Below, piece by piece: positions 1 to 12,350 of a stretch of 64,000 nucleotides of DNA; position 1 is the first letter of the stretch; each line of letters opens with the position of its first letter. Location: assembly GCA_021292105.1 (NCBI GenBank), contig CM037868.1:683549-747548 (forward strand). Direction: 5' to 3'. The stretch comes from Anadara kagoshimensis. Lineage: Eukaryota; Mollusca; Bivalvia; Arcoida; Arcidae. The translations under genes were made by a program, and so were the position numbers. The notes below the pieces were generated by a model that was not told the origin of the DNA, did not search any database, and saw nothing but the letters and a program-made list of their open reading frames with translations.

Positions 1-945
1 GCTGTTACCCAGGCATGATATTCATCAAGTTTCATCAAATATGACCCAGTAGTTTTGGAGGAGAAGATTAAAGTGTAAAGTTTACACACGACGCACAACG
101 CACGACGCACGACGGACGACGCACGACGGACGACGCACGACGGACGACGGACGGTGATAGATTGCAATAGCTCATCTGAGCCTTTGGCTCAGGTGTGCTA
201 AAAATTCATAGTTTTGCAGTTTAATAACTATTTTGGTATTTTTTCACATCTGTGACCTTGGCCTTTAAACCCATGACCTTGATCTATGTATCAAAATGAC
301 CGTCATGTCAATACCTACAAATAACTGAAAATCCTACGCCATTATCACAAGAAATGTGAAAAAAATAGCATTTTTTATCAAAGGTCAAAAACTGGGACAT
401 GACCTTGACCTTCGACCTTGACATCAATTGGAAGAAAATTGCAAGACAAGATCAACAGTGAAAACTCCATACAATTATCTTCAGCCGTTATGAAGTTATA
501 ACAATAAATGTCTCATTTTAAAAATTACGTATTTTTACGCAAAAAACGCGTAACCTATTTTTCGTTCAATTTTCATGAAAAACACAATTTTAATGTTCCC
601 AGGTATGGTGAATCCAAATATCCAATCAAAATTTGCCTGCACCTTTTGGTTTCAGAGAAGAAGATTTTTTTGTTTTTTTGCTATTTTTAGTAACAGCGGC
701 CATCTTGTTGGGCGTGGCCAAACCCCGAACACAATTTTGAAAGGCTGTTACCCAGGCAAGATATTCATCAAGTTTCATCAAATATGGCTCAGTAGTTTTG
801 GAGGAGAAGATTAAAATGTAAAGTTTATACACGACGCACGACGCACGACGGACGACGGACGACGCACGACGGACGACGCAAGACGGACGACGGACGGTGA
901 TAGATTGCAATAGCTCATCTGAGCCTTTGGCTCAGGTGAGCTAAA
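1..945. repeat. Dispersed mollusc repeat, two direct copies of its end
   Basis: Positions 1-190 and about 746-945 are near-identical direct copies. Each has a region starting gctgttacccaggc, a short tandem tract of 7-bp units (acgacgc/acgacgg), and a terminal palindrome-like gagcctttggctcaggtg. The short open frames here are driven by the 7-bp tract and are not genes. The sequence between the copies (about 190-745) is AT-rich with ccttgacctt-type phrases typical of this repeat class. No gene is seen. Confidence 0.7.
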
Positions 946-951
946 AAAGCT

Positions 952-1112
952 TATCAGAAGACGTGCATTATAATAATTAGTTAACTGCATAAGAAGACAA
1001 ATATATAATAGATGACATTTAGCACTTAATGTCGGAATCGTGTTTCGGAGCACCTAACATCTCAAACCTGTGTTAGATAATGGGCCTATTGCCGCAAATA
1101 AATGCACAATTT
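952..1112. repeat. Dispersed repeat, copy 1 (partner at 38832-39005)
   Basis: The stretch beginning gacgtgcatta and ending at ataaatgcac is repeated at 38832-39005 with scattered substitutions. This copy lacks about 18 bp (around agctggattttaatac) present in the other. No coding potential is seen. Class unknown. Confidence 0.65.
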
Positions 1113-1920
1113 TTAGCTCACCTGACCAAAGGTCATGTGAGCTTATTGTATGGTGCGGCGTGTGTATGTGCGTGTGTGCGTGCGTGCGTGCGTCGTTAAC
1201 ACACATTTTCAACTTCTCCTCTGAAAGTACTTGGCAGATTTCAACAAGACTTGGTCAGAAGCATGTCTGGGTCGGTGCAATTTAGAATTATTCATGGCGT
1301 TGCCATGGCTACCAAAACTAGGTCACAGTGACCTAGTGGTGCAAAAATCTTGAAAAATTTTCTTCTCTGAAACCGATGATTGGAGAAAAAGTCTGATGTG
1401 ATATTTGGCTTCTCTAGGGTCTTAAGCCTGCAGTTTGTTCATTTCGTGAAATTTGGTCGAAAAATGGGTTACGCGTTTTTGCGTTTAATTAAAAAAAAAC
1501 ATAGTAAAATGGCTTCAAATTGTTATAACTTGACTATTTGACCAGATAATGACAACAGATTTTCAGTTTTGACATCTTCTTGTTAGTATCTTCAAAATGA
1601 GGTCAAGATCAATTGTGAAGGTCGTGACCTAAGTTTTTTTTACATCTGATTATAATTATTATCTCGAAAACTATAAACTTTTTGTATAGGCATGTATATT
1701 AGAATGTTGTAGGTATTGATACAACGACCATTTTGATGTATAGAAAAATGTCATGGGTTCAAAGGTCAAGGTCACAGATGTGAAACAATACCGAAATAGT
1801 TGATTATCTTGAAAACTAATATGAAAATAGGCATTGCCTATCCCGGGAAATGTCCAAATTTATTATCGGGTTATTGTGCACACACACACACACACGCATA
1901 CACACACACACACACACAAA
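1112..1920 (+). repeat. agctcacctgacc-type dispersed repeat with (CA)n end
   Basis: Starts with agctcacctgaccaaagg and its reverse-complement-like partner tcatgtgagct, followed by a GT/GC-rich tract and internal phrases (ttctcctctgaaa, caaaggtcaaggtcac, gtataggcatgta). The same phrases recur at about 10500-11250, 30500-30945 and 46926-48460. It ends in a (CA)n microsatellite near 1878-1918. No intact coding frame is visible, so this is a non-autonomous element family. Confidence 0.6.
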
Positions 1921-3126
1921 GGGATGACACACATATTTTGTCTCACCAAATACTAGTGGGACTGACTATAGTTAACTACCGCCGAGTTCTTGCGTCATCT
2001 TTCAATCATGTTCTGTCACACAGAACTGAGTTTTGATATGATCTTTCCAGGGACACAAAAGGCTATTCAATTACCCAATAAAGTGAATATACTAATCCAT
2101 ATCACGACAACATTCTCACGTTGTAATGTCTTCTCATCTTAAAGCACCTTTTACCATACCGTGTGAATAATTTAATCTACTGATTTATGGATTGCATAAA
2201 TAACTACTCCTGTTTTTTGTTTAAACAAGATGTATATCATATCACAGTTCAAGATTGCCCCATTCAATTAATGAAGCAGTTATACCAATGAAAAACAAAC
2301 ATACTAATCCATGTCCAAATCACAATCCGGGAGTAAAGTAAGAAAAACTTTGAAACTGACAAGTTAGGTTAAACACGCGAACTTCCACCAGGGAAGTGAG
2401 ACCGAGTTTTCTGGAAGGGTAAGCACCTTCTGTTAGCTAGCTACACCGGCCACGTGTGTAATCAATATTAAGTGAAGAGAACATGGAACTAAAACATCCA
2501 GGTCAATATTGGACACAGAGACATCAAACTTGTCAACAATACAGTGATGATGGTCATAAAACTTTTTGCCGAAGGCCCTAATAAGCCTAGGCTTGCAATA
2601 TCCCTTGGTCAACAATCTATTCTGTTTGTGACCGCCTTGGTTGCTCAATGGTATAGCATTCTCTTGGAGAGTGGAAGGTTTTTGGTTCCAACCTGACTTG
2701 TGTTATACATGACTTCAATACTTCAAAATTTGAGTTACTGCTTCCTCATTTTGCAAGCCACATTTGGCTTAAAGGATAGATTATCGACTGGTTATAGAAT
2801 TATATTAATTGGGAGTGGAATGCTTGTCTGTGACTCTGTTAGGCAGCACCTTTAACCCACAACCCGATATTAATACAGTGGTATGAGGGTAAGCTTCTCT
2901 TACACCTTCAACATTCACAGGCATATAGTACCATGATGAGAATTTTCTAAAGCACAGACCATTGCAAGTGACAAATGATATGATTAAAACTTGACAGGCT
3001 TGTACCGAAATAATGTTAATTTTAGCCCAGCCCCTTTAAGTTTCACTGCATGAAGAGCCCCAGCCCCGGAGAGTTGAAAATGCCTTTTCACTTATATCGA
3101 GACGGTTAATTCTAGGACGGTGGGCT
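1921..3126. other. Repeat-derived intergenic sequence
   Basis: No supported gene. It contains one copy of a dispersed repeat (about 2306-2600, listed separately) and a tRNA-like head near 2636-2700 with a recognisable A-box-like stretch (tggttgctcaatgg) and B-box-like stretch (ggttccaacc), probably an old SINE head. The remainder shows no recognised structure. Confidence 0.5.
2306..2605. repeat. Dispersed repeat, copy 1 (partner at 37141-37450)
   Basis: Begins actaatccatgtccaaatca and includes ttagctagctacacc and gacatcaaacttgtcaac. About 300 bp of the same content and order occurs at 37141-37450 with moderate divergence. The minus strand has a short frame whose core (PRLIRAF, then IVDKFDVSVS) is partly kept in the other copy, which may mean a decayed coding origin or chance. 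Confidence 0.65.
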
Positions 3127-3478
3127 GGAGTTTTTTTTACCCCAGTCAAGATTATTCATTATTGACCTAAATTGAAATGAAACATTCTGGGATGATATAC
3201 TAGAAAGATGGTGCTTTAAGATTTATATTGAAATGGTCGCTTATGTGGATGGTGGAGTGGAAATTGGCATTTATTCACTTATACCAACTTTTTTTCGAGT
3301 TTTTTGGAGTTTTTTTTACCCCAGTCAAGATTATTCATTATTGACCTAAATTGAAATGAAACATTCTGGGATGATATACTAGAAAGATGGTGCTTTAAGA
3401 TTTATATTGAAATGGTCGCTTATGTGGATGGTGGAGTGGAAATTGGCATTTATTCACTTATACCAACTTTTTTTCGAG
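3127..3478. repeat. Recent tandem duplication, 179-bp period
   Basis: Two apparently identical copies of about 173 bp (3127-3299 and 3306-3478), each starting ggagttttttttaccccag and ending accaactttttttcgag, joined by a short T-run. The identity implies a very recent duplication or an assembly duplicate. No gene is inside. Confidence 0.9.
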
Positions 3479-4560
3479 AACAAAGTCTGGGATATTGAAG
3501 AAGGTAATGTTGATTTTACCCTAGTTAAAATTTTTATATTCATTCCTGGAATCCCCTGCCAGCATCAGTAGTCCAGTGCCATCCCTGGAGGTTTTCAAGG
3601 AGTCAATTCAGACCTTACCTAAGTGGATCTCAACTACCAGCGACTACAGTCAGCTGCTAAACTCAACATGAATGTTTTATTATTATTTTCATCACAACTT
3701 TTTGGGACAGAGGTCCATCTCATTGCACAACATGTAGTTTCCTCATCAGTTATGTCCAAGTTAGATTTTTGATGAGTGCAGTCATTGTAGTGGAAGTCAG
3801 TTCTAGTCAGCACCTTAAAGTCAAACTGGTCCAGCTCGATCAGCTGATCATGATATCCACGTCACATGTAAACAAACAAGAGGATTTGTCAATATTTACA
3901 TTAAATTCGGAATAAATTCAGTAAATTTTATCTGTATTTTCATAAAAATGATTATTGGGACGAACTGTTAATTAATTCTTTCGAAAAACGCATTTTATTA
4001 TTTTTCTTAAAAATCGATCGTTTGTGAAAACGTCTTTCCCGTCCTTACGAACGCCATTTTTGTTTACACTGCATTCAGCGAGGGTCACAGATGCACTCAA
4101 AATTTTGATTCAATTAAGTAATAATATGTGAAAAAGAGTTACCGTAGAAGTCGTATACTGTGGTTATGCTAACCTCGTAATAGTTTTGTGTCAGGTTACT
4201 ATGGTTATCGATTTATCTAACTTGAAATCGGCAAATTTTGTATCTTCCCGCATTGTATACTGTGTGATCATGGTTGATGCACGTGGGAAAGTCGGTCGCT
4301 GATTGGCTTACAGTGGTTATCGATCTGAATTGAAAGAAATCACGTCATCGCGAATCTTGAAACGCTACACTTGGAGATCAGCCAGAATGGCGAAAGAAAC
4401 GTAAATATTTGGTATTCGATCAACCTATTTAAATTATTACTTGTTTCCATGAATTATTTTCACGATAATCGTTTCTTGGTTTCATTTCTGATGTACGAGA
4501 CGGGCGAGATTTCCCCCCATATGGAGCTCACTTCCTGTCGATTTGACCCCTTCAATGGCC
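3479..4560. other. Unique sequence left of the giant element
   Basis: No gene supported. It is AT-rich with short open frames only. The last bases before 4571 provide the left copy of the 10-bp target duplication of the large nested element. Confidence 0.4.
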
Positions 4561-4570
4561 TTGAGAAAAG
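4561..4570. repeat. Left target-site duplication of outer element
   Basis: TTGAGAAAAG at 4561-4570 is repeated exactly at 30343-30352, directly outside the inverted termini GGGAGACACT...AGTGTCTCCC. A perfect 10-bp duplication indicates a real and fairly young transposition. Confidence 0.88.
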
Positions 4571-4787
4571 GGGAGACACTAAAAGCCAGTAGCTTCGGCC
4601 GTGACGTAATCAAAAACTGTGTTTGGTTTCTGTAATTGGTGATCCCGCCATTTTTCGAGCACCAAAGTCTAATCATAATATTCGAATGATATTGTTAACA
4701 CAATAAAGAAATAAATATATAAATAAATAAATAAGTAATTTATAATTAATATCTAAATAATAGATAGATTTATTAAGTCCGCAAGGG
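4571..4787 (+). repeat. Outer element left terminal inverted repeat
   Basis: Matches 30126-30342 in inverted orientation. It includes the gccgtgacgtaatc segment, a short AATA-rich microsatellite and cttaataaatctat-like sequence on the opposite strand. A 60-residue-class open frame inside it occurs at both ends only because the ends are copies. I do not regard it as a gene. Confidence 0.85.
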
Positions 4788-5809
4788 TTTAGTAGGTTCA
4801 ATCTAGTGTTAATAGCATTATTACCCGAATACCTGGTATACGAAAGTCAAGAACGAAGCTACTGGCCTCTAAATTAAAGCCAGTAGGTTCAATCTAGCGT
4901 TTTACAACGTAGGTAATAATATTATTATCCGAAAACTAAGTAAATGAAAGGCAGGAACGAAACCACTGGCCTCTAAATCAAAGCCAGTAGGTTCAATCTA
5001 GCGTTTTACAACGTGGGTTATACTATTATTACAAGAATACCAAGTATATAACAGTCAGGAACGAAACCACTGGCCTCTAAATCAAAGCCAGTAGGTTCAA
5101 TCTAGCGTTTTACTACGTGGGTTTTACTATTATTACAAGAATACCAAGTATATAACAGTCAGGAACGAAAACACTGGCCTCTAAATCAAAGCCAGTAGGT
5201 TCAATCTAGCGTTTTACTACGTGGGTTTTACTATTATTACAAGAATACCAAGTATATAACAGTCAGGAACGAAACCACTGGCCTCTAAACAAAGCCAGTA
5301 GGTTCAATCTAGCGTTTTACAACGTGGGTTATACTATTATTACAAGAATACCAAGTATATAACAGTCAGGAACGAAACCACTGGCCTCTAAATCAAAGCC
5401 AGTAGGTTCAATCTAGCGTTTTACTACGTGGGTTTTACTATTATTACAAGAATACCAAGTATATAACAGTCAGGAACGAAAACACTGGCCTCTAAATCAA
5501 AGCCAGTAGGTTCAATCTAGCGTTTTACTACGTGGGTTTTACTATTATTACAAGAATACCAAGTATATAACAGTCAGGAACGAAAACACTGGCCTCTAAA
5601 TCAAAGCCAGTAGGTTCAATCTAGCGTTTTACTACGTGGGTTTTACTATTATTACAAGAATACCAAGTATATAACAGTCAGGAACGAAACCACTGGCCTC
5701 TAAACAAAGCCAGTAGGTTCAATCTAGCGTTTTACAACGTGGGTTATACTATTATTACAAGAATACCAAGTATATAACAGTCAGGAACGAAACCACTGGC
5801 CTCTAAACA
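4788..5809 (+). repeat. 104-bp tandem array, left subterminal
   Basis: About ten units of roughly 104 bp, each running ccagtaggttcaatctagcg ... gaacgaaaccactggcctct. The first units are more diverged and continuous with the terminal repeat, while later units are nearly identical, pointing to amplification outward from the terminus. The array is broken at 5809 by the inner element, which inserted into a unit of the aaacaaagcc variant. Confidence 0.92.
5805..5809. repeat. Left target-site duplication of inner element
   Basis: AAACA here is repeated at 27827-27831. Uninterrupted array units (for example near 5287 and 5703) read ctctaaacaaagcc, exactly what results from removing the insert and one AAACA. 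A 4-bp AAAC reading is also possible because of the flanking A. Confidence 0.85.
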
Positions 5810-6010
5810 CAGTCCAGGGACTTACTAAAAACTGTAATATTACTTGAATCTGTAAGATTACAGGAAAGTGTAATCTTACAGAATACTGTAATCTAACCAC
5901 TATATTACACAAATCAGTAATATAGTATATTATTGATTTATGTAATTTAAGATTCTGTATTACAGAAAACTGTAATATAAGTGTTTATTTACACTAAAAT
6001 ACTATATAAC
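5810..6010 (+). repeat. Inner element left end with TGTAATAT motif cluster
   Basis: After the 20-bp terminus the next ~170 bp are packed with TGTAATAT/ATATTACA-type motifs in both orientations, including the palindrome tgtaatatta and gtaatcttacag. The right end (about 27640-27806) has similar motifs. Such clusters are commonly transposase binding sites. Here that is inference. Confidence 0.7.
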
Positions 6011-7272
6011 TTAAGTTTATGATATCAAGTTGCAATGGATATAAATACTGGTGTGTCACTAAAATCATCACTTGCATCAGTGAACATGAATGGACATGGA
6101 AACACCTACAGGAATGGTAAAAATCAATTAAATCTGACCTCATGAAAAGGCTAGTCCATCTATTTTCTTAAAATTAACAGGTAAAGAAAATTTTTGGTCT
6201 TTATACATAATTTTCTGTTGAAATTCAAAGTTTGCAATACATGGTCCCATATCCCTGTTATTGGTGAAATGTCTAGTTTTTGAGTGAAATGTGCTCTGAA
6301 AAAATGACCCCCTGATTTCAAAAACATTTTGTCAAGGGAAACAACTCATGTGTGCCTCATGGTATCTTCTGAAATCAAAGTAAATCAGTGGTTTGTACTT
6401 TATATGGGTGTGTGTTTATTTTTTGTGATATCAGGGTTTATAAGTTTTTATCTATATTAGAGTATGGAATTCAACATTAAGGTTTATAACAAAATTGAGT
6501 GGGTGATTTCTAATTTTGCAATAAATCAAGCTACCAATAGTCATGATGAATTGTGAAATTAATAAGAAATAAATTATTCCAATCTTAAGACCACACTTCA
6601 TCATTTATCTGAAATACATGAAAGGATGAAGTTGATTAATTCTGAAAATCATGGTTTGACCATTGCATCTTTTTTCTTGTCTACATGCAAATTGATGTAA
6701 CTCTTGAATATTTGTTTTCATTTTGATTTTTAATTTTTTTTTATTTAAAAAATAAATAATTCACATTTTCACTCATAAGGGAAAAATTGTCACCCTTCTG
6801 GCATTCTTTTAATTACTTTACAATTTCATAACAAAGAATACTATGTTATGAGAGGTAAAAGACAGAGACATTGGATTGAATTTGAATTTATTGGGATGTG
6901 TAAGTGGTGACAGCTAAGGAATATTGATGTATCCTCATTTTAAAGTCAGTAGGACCAAACTAAGTAATCACTGATGCCTGAAAAAAGTCTTTTTGTTAAT
7001 ACAAAGTTAAATTAACAATACAGTGATTCAATTTAGAGGTCTGATGTTCTACAGATTCTATACTCTCTATGTACAAGCTCCAAAGGATGGGAAATGACAT
7101 TTCATGCTACATTAAATTAATAGCTTTCACCAACCATCAAGGCAATTTAAAAAAGGTCACCCCCTGTAGTGTAGGTAAACATTAAAACTGACCAGTTTAA
7201 TATCAATGACAATTTCTACAAACTTGGACAAGTTTTGTCTTAAATAACTTTACACATGTATAGTCAACAATA
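6011..7272. other. AT-rich non-coding interior of inner element
   Basis: No exon, RNA gene or repeat recognised on either strand. Only very short open frames occur. Confidence 0.4.
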
Positions 7273-7848
7273 TAAAAACTGATCCCCACAGAAGAGACTT
7301 TAAAAACTGATGCCCACAGAAGAGACCTTAAAAACTGATGCCCACAGAAGAGACCTTAAAAACTGATGCCCACAGAAGAGACCTTAAAAACTGATCCCCA
7401 CAGAAGAGACCTTAAAAACTGATGCCCACAGAAGAGACCTTAAAAACTGATGCCCACAGAAGAGACCTTAAAAACTGATGCCCACAGAAGAGACTTTAAA
7501 AACTGATGCCCAAAGAAGAGACCTTAAAAACTGATGCCCAAAGAAGAGACCTTAAAAACTGATGCCCACAGAAGAGACCTTAAAAACTGATCCCCACAGA
7601 AGAGACCTTAAAAACTGATGCCCACAGAAGAGACCTTAAAAACTGATGCCCACAGAAGAGACCTTAAAAACTGATGCCCACAGAAGAGACCTTAAAAACT
7701 GATCCCCACAGAAGAGACCTTAAAAACTGATGCCCACAGAAGAGACCTTAAAAACTGATCCCCACAGAAGAGACCTTAAAAACTGATGCCCACAGAAGAG
7801 ACCTTAAAAACTGATCCCCACAGAAGAGACCTTAAAAACTGATGCCCA
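7273..7848 (+). repeat. 28-bp minisatellite, ~20 copies
   Basis: Unit aaaaactgatgcccacagaa + gagacctt, about 20.5 copies. Variants include gatcccc/gatgccc, cccaaag/cccacag and gacttt/gacctt. The gatcccc and gatgccc variants alternate irregularly, suggesting unequal exchange. Confidence 0.95.
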
Positions 7849-7879
7849 TTCAGGACAAGCATGGCACATTACAATATCC

Positions 7880-8100
7880 TCCCTGCACATTGATCTTATT
7901 GCACTGCAAAGGTAAAACTTTCAGCCACTTGTCCTATACCTGGTGATGTCTTGATATAAGTGAAATGTTCTTGACTAGGACATAAAACCCCACTCAATCG
8001 GTCAACCTGTAATATGCACATCACACAGCTTGTATGTGACATATGTAGTTCTCTCAGCAGTTGCCGTTTCCACTTGTATCCTGGCACGGATAAATTTATC
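7880..8100 (+). repeat. SINE 3' fragment (tgatgtcttgatataag family)
   Basis: Contains gcactgcaaaggtaaaac, then ctggtgatgtcttgatataa and cttgactaggacataaa, the shared tail of the tRNA-derived SINE family seen throughout the window. The tRNA-like head is missing. Confidence 0.7.
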
Positions 8101-8317
8101 AACAGAATGTTTGAATGGAGCGACTACCTAAGGTTACATCTTATGTACTTAACAAATATCAAACCCCTCACTTTGTATTGCTGATTGGTTCTTAACTTGA
8201 TCACCTATCTTAAGCATATTCTGATACATTCCTCCCTATTTTTAGTTGAGTTGAACAAAGTTAAACTTGACCATTAATTTGGTGATGTGGTTGGGCATGT
8301 GTGTTAGCAGGCTGGCA

Positions 8318-8670
8318 GGATACCACTGCGGTAGCTCATTGAGAGGTTGTGGGATCAAAGTCCAACAGGGTCTGATTAAAGACTTTAAAGTGGGTAGTGA
8401 ATGTTCTTTTGCATGGCACTGGGCACAAGGCACTGGGCATTACAAAACGAAAGTCACAGTTCTTTCGGATAGGAACTTAAAGTAAACAGGGCCCGTGTCA
8501 CGGAAGGTGTGGCACAATAAAGAATCCTACTGTATATATTATGTCATCAGCCTAATGCAAAGGCAGAATTTCTGCACCATCACTTATAGATGGTGATGTC
8601 TCGATATAATTGAAATATTTTTGACTAGGACATTTAACAACATTACTCAACTCAACTCTAAACACCTGCA
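8318..8670 (+). repeat. tRNA-derived SINE, nearly full length
   Basis: The head resembles a tRNA (actgcggtagctcattgag as A box, tgtgggatcaaagtccaa as a decayed B box). The body has taggaacttaaagtaaacag and cccgtgtcacgg. The tail has ggtgatgtctcgatataatt and ends near acattactcaactcaactc. The open frames in this stretch are incidental. Confidence 0.8.
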
Positions 8671-8724
8671 GATATTAAACTAATATTTGGTATGTGAGTC
8701 TACCATAATGAATCACCATCAAAT

Positions 8725-8900
8725 CATGATGCATGGTCCTCGGCATTACAAAATGAAAGTCAGTTTTTTCGGATAGGAACTTAAAGTAAACAGGGCCCGT
8801 GTCATGGAAGGTGTGGCAAGATAAAGAATCCTAAAGTACAATGTATATATAATGTCATCAGCCTAATGCATAGGAAAAATTTCTGCACCATCACTGCAAC
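8725..8900 (+). repeat. SINE fragment, same family as 8318-8670
   Basis: Repeats ggcattacaaaatgaaagtc, taggaacttaaagtaaacag and the catcagcctaatgca segment in the same order. It is truncated at both ends and followed by a C-run. Probably a partial duplicate of the adjacent copy or an independent insertion. Confidence 0.7.
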
Positions 8901-10500
8901 CCCCCCCCCCTTCTGGGGCCTTCTAGTATAAGATGGTCCCACATTGGGGTCCTAGTTTGGCTTCTGCATTCTAATGCATATTCAACAAAAAGTGGGTTTG
9001 GGGGTAAATGTATTGATTTGGATGTGTCTGTCCATTCATCTGTCTGGGTTGGATTTCATGGCTTGCAAGGCTCTCTTCTACTTCAGTTTGAAAGCTACAG
9101 CATTTATATTTGATAGGATGTTTGAATACATGATAGGCTAGATACAATCAAACTTCAATATCTTGATTACCACAGATATCTTCAAGTCAATATTGTATCT
9201 GTTTTCTGTATAAACTAAAAAGAGAGTTGTACCTGTGGTCAATGTTATTATTTACAGTCAAAAGACTGTTTTCATTACCATTATGTGCAATACATTGTAA
9301 CTACTCACAATGTTAATGTAAACAATTGTGTCAATTGCATTAGTGCACAGAGTACTGGTTTATCATGCAAGATTAACTGTTAAGAATATAAAAGTCATTT
9401 CTTTCTGGCAAGGTGACTTTTCAACTACAAAACCTCAAACACCCGAATAATTCAAAAGTACCAACAAATCCCTATGCACTCCGAGTTATCAAAGTTCTAC
9501 TTTATCCTAAAAATGTATATAAGAGCAGTGTTAGCTCTGATCATTTGTGAATTTAGCTAATTGCTTGTTTTTATAATTTCTGGCTCCAAAAATAGCCTTT
9601 GACATATTTTTGTTCCAAATTTTTATCAATTTCATAATGAGGCAGACAGAAATCACTGATTTTTTCTATTCTTTTATACAAAAGTATGAAAACCTAAAAC
9701 ATAAGTTACAAACTATCAACTGAAAACAATCTATACTGCAGAATAGAACTATATTTGATACATTTTTTGTTGCTCTTAGTTCCTCAGTATTTCTAACTCT
9801 TTAATGTATAAATTGGCTCCTACATTTTAAAATTGGCTCCTAATTTCTAAGATTGACTTATGTTTTGGCTCAAACGAGCTAACCCTGTTAGAGGCAGTTA
9901 GACATAGTCAGTGCATAAGCCAGATAGGGGTATATGGCTTCTATGACAAAAATATTTTTTCAAAATTTCTAGCATTAAAATTGAAAATTTGATTCATAAG
10001 AACATGTAAAAGGTTGAGACTAAACAAACAATTGTGCATTTTAACTGTATGAACATTATTGGACTGACTCGATTTTTAAATGTTAATTTTTACATTGTTT
10101 TTAACTTTTATTCATAGCAGAGGATAACATACACATATTTTAAATGGGTAATTTACGTGTTTTTATGGTTTTTCTCTAAAATATATATTAAGATTCAAAT
10201 GGACCATCAACATAGTCCCCATACATCTGGGAAGTATCAGGAATTTTTCTAAGGTCAGAGAATTGGCAGGGAATTTTAAATAAAGTCAAGTGTGGGAACC
10301 ATGACCAGCTCTCCATGAAGCAGCATCATATGTTTTTACTACAATGCATGATGTATGTTTCAATCAGCAATTCCGTAGAATAATAAAATGGCAAATGCAA
10401 AATATACTTTTTGAATATGAATGTTGATAAAAAGTTGCATATATGAGGGATGCCAAGCCAGTCTATGACATAAATATGAGGAAAATGATCTTGAAAGATC
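8901..10500. other. AT-rich non-coding interior of inner element
   Basis: No gene supported. Around 9530-9900 there are repeated ggctcc phrases resembling other mollusc dispersed repeats. Nothing else is recognised. Confidence 0.4.
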
Positions 10501-11260
10501 CTGTATTTTCCCTGCTGTAATGTTGATGCGTCGTTAACCTCTATTTTCATTTTCTCCTCTAAAACTACCAGAAAAATTTCAATGGATCTTGGTCAGAAAT
10601 TCATATGATTTATTGGGATATTGCCATGGCTACAAAGATTAGGTCAAGGTGAACTTGGCTGCAAAACTCTGGAAAAAAACTTCTCCGAAACTGATATCTG
10701 AAGAAAAAATCTGATGTGAATTGGCTTCTCTAGAATCTAATGCCTGTAGTTTATTCATTTTGTGAAATTGAGAAAAAAAAGGGTTAAGTTGTTTTTTTTT
10801 AATTTAATGTTGAAAAAACTGTAAAATAGCTTCAAATTGTAGTAACTTGACTATTTGAACAGATAAGGTCATGGAGTACCGTATTCAGTTTTTACATATT
10901 CTTGTAATATTCTTGTAATAATCTTGAAAATGGTGCAAGGTCAAAGGTCAGGCTTATGCTTTTATTAATTATCTTGAAAACTATTAACTTTTTATAAAGG
11001 TACATACATGTATTAGAATATTGTTGCTGTTGATGTAATGATCATTTCGAAATATAAGTACAGGTCATGGATTCAAAGGTGAAGGTAACAGATGCGAAAA
11101 AATACTGAAATAATTATAATTATCTGGAAAAGCTTTAAAATTTCACTATAGGTGAAGATTTTGACATTGGAGTTTCAGATTTTATTTTTTTTTAAAACGT
11201 TTTAGCTAGTCATTTATCAGGTGAGTGTATCGGGCCCAATTGAGCTTCTTAATAAAATGT
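10500..11260 (+). repeat. Diverged copy of the 1112-1860 dispersed repeat
   Basis: Shares, in order, cctctattttcattttctcc, ttggtcagaaa, gccatggctac, ctgaagaaaaaatctgatgt and gaaactataaacttttt-like phrases with 1190-1800, and ends with atcaggtgagtgtatcgggc. No intact coding frame. Confidence 0.65.
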
Positions 11261-11374
11261 GAAGCTATAGAAAATAAAAGTACAGCAAAAACCACAATAC
11301 CGGTATTTGGGATTTTCAAAAGTCATTACCCACTAGAACAGTTAGAAAAATATATTCAACCTGCCTAGTCTATA

Positions 11375-11710
11375 TGTCAAGAGAGAGAGAGAGAGAGATA
11401 TCAAGAGAAATGAAACTTCTTTGAGAGAGAGGGAGGGAGAGAGAGAGAAGAATATTACGACTGGTAACTTCAGCACACTGTCATGTGCTACTTTTGAATT
11501 TTTATAAAATAATATATGTAATTCAAAAGTAGCACATTGCAATTTGTGCTACTTTTGAATTATATTATTTTATAAAAATTCAAAAGTAGCACATGACACA
11601 TTTATATTTTAAATAGAGAGAGAGAGAGAGAGAGAGAGGATATCAAGAAAAATGAAACTTCAACACACTTATATTTTAGTAAATTTAGAGACAAAGAGAG
11701 AGAGAGCTAA
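11375..11710. repeat. (GA)n microsatellites flanking a palindrome
   Basis: GA-rich runs at about 11380-11460, 11612-11640 and 11692-11707, with the phrase gaaacttc followed by caacacac repeated beside them. The open frames across it are simple-repeat artefacts. Confidence 0.85.
11479..11598. mobile_element. 120-bp nested palindrome (foldback MITE)
   Basis: The outer arms starting tgtcatgtgctacttttgaa (11479) have their reverse complement ending at 11598, with about 37 bp of near-perfect pairing. Inside, ttcaaaagtagcacattgca and its complement form a second hairpin. A similar sequence without the insert (cttcaacacacttatatttt) lies about 60 bp downstream, so this looks like a small insertion. 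No protein. Confidence 0.8.
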
Positions 11711-12019
11711 GACTAAACCTTGTTATATTTGATCACGTGCCTACGTTCAAACCCTACTTGGAACACATCCTAATGTGAGAATGTTTGTCATGTCCCTTGC
11801 CGAAGTTTTTTTTTTTTCAAAACAATCCGGTGGCCTCCACCATCCTTATCTGACGGCCTCGTTATAATAAATGACAGAATTTTGACCGGGTAGTAAAACA
11901 TGCTTGACAACATACAATGTAACCAAAAACAGGACACAACTGACAACACAACAAAAGGTGATTGAATCAATATAGGAAAAGACATAAATATATTAAGACC
12001 ACTGATTATAAAACTCTTA

Positions 12020-12350
12020 ACTGTACAACCACTGCGGTAGCACAGTTGATAGAGTGCTCGCTCTGTAAATGGGAGGTCGTGGGTTTGAATCACGACTGGG
12101 TCCGACCGAAGACTAAAAAGTGGATATTGACTTTTTTTTCACCAAACACTCGGCATTAGGAAATTAAAGTAACGGTTCTTTTGGATAGGAACTTAAAATA
12201 GACAAGGTCCCGTGTCACGACAGGCTCGCTACGATAAAGAACCCTGCTGTATAATGCCATCAGCACCTTCGCTTATATAGCTGGTGACGTCTCAATATAA
12301 GTGAAATATTCTTGACTGGGACGTAAACATCATTACTCTGTGTTGAGTTG
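12020..12350 (+). repeat. tRNA-derived SINE, full length
   Basis: Head accactgcggtagcacagtt and ggtcgtgggtttgaatcacg carry good A and B boxes. The body has taggaacttaaaatagacaa and cccgtgtcacgac. The tail has gctggtgacgtctcaatata and ttgactgggacgtaaac. This is one of the better preserved copies. Confidence 0.85.

Noticed and set aside
4482-4676. Small frame duplicated at 30237-30428
   Set aside because: The shared part is the terminal inverted repeat of the outer element; the tails differ and run into flanking DNA.
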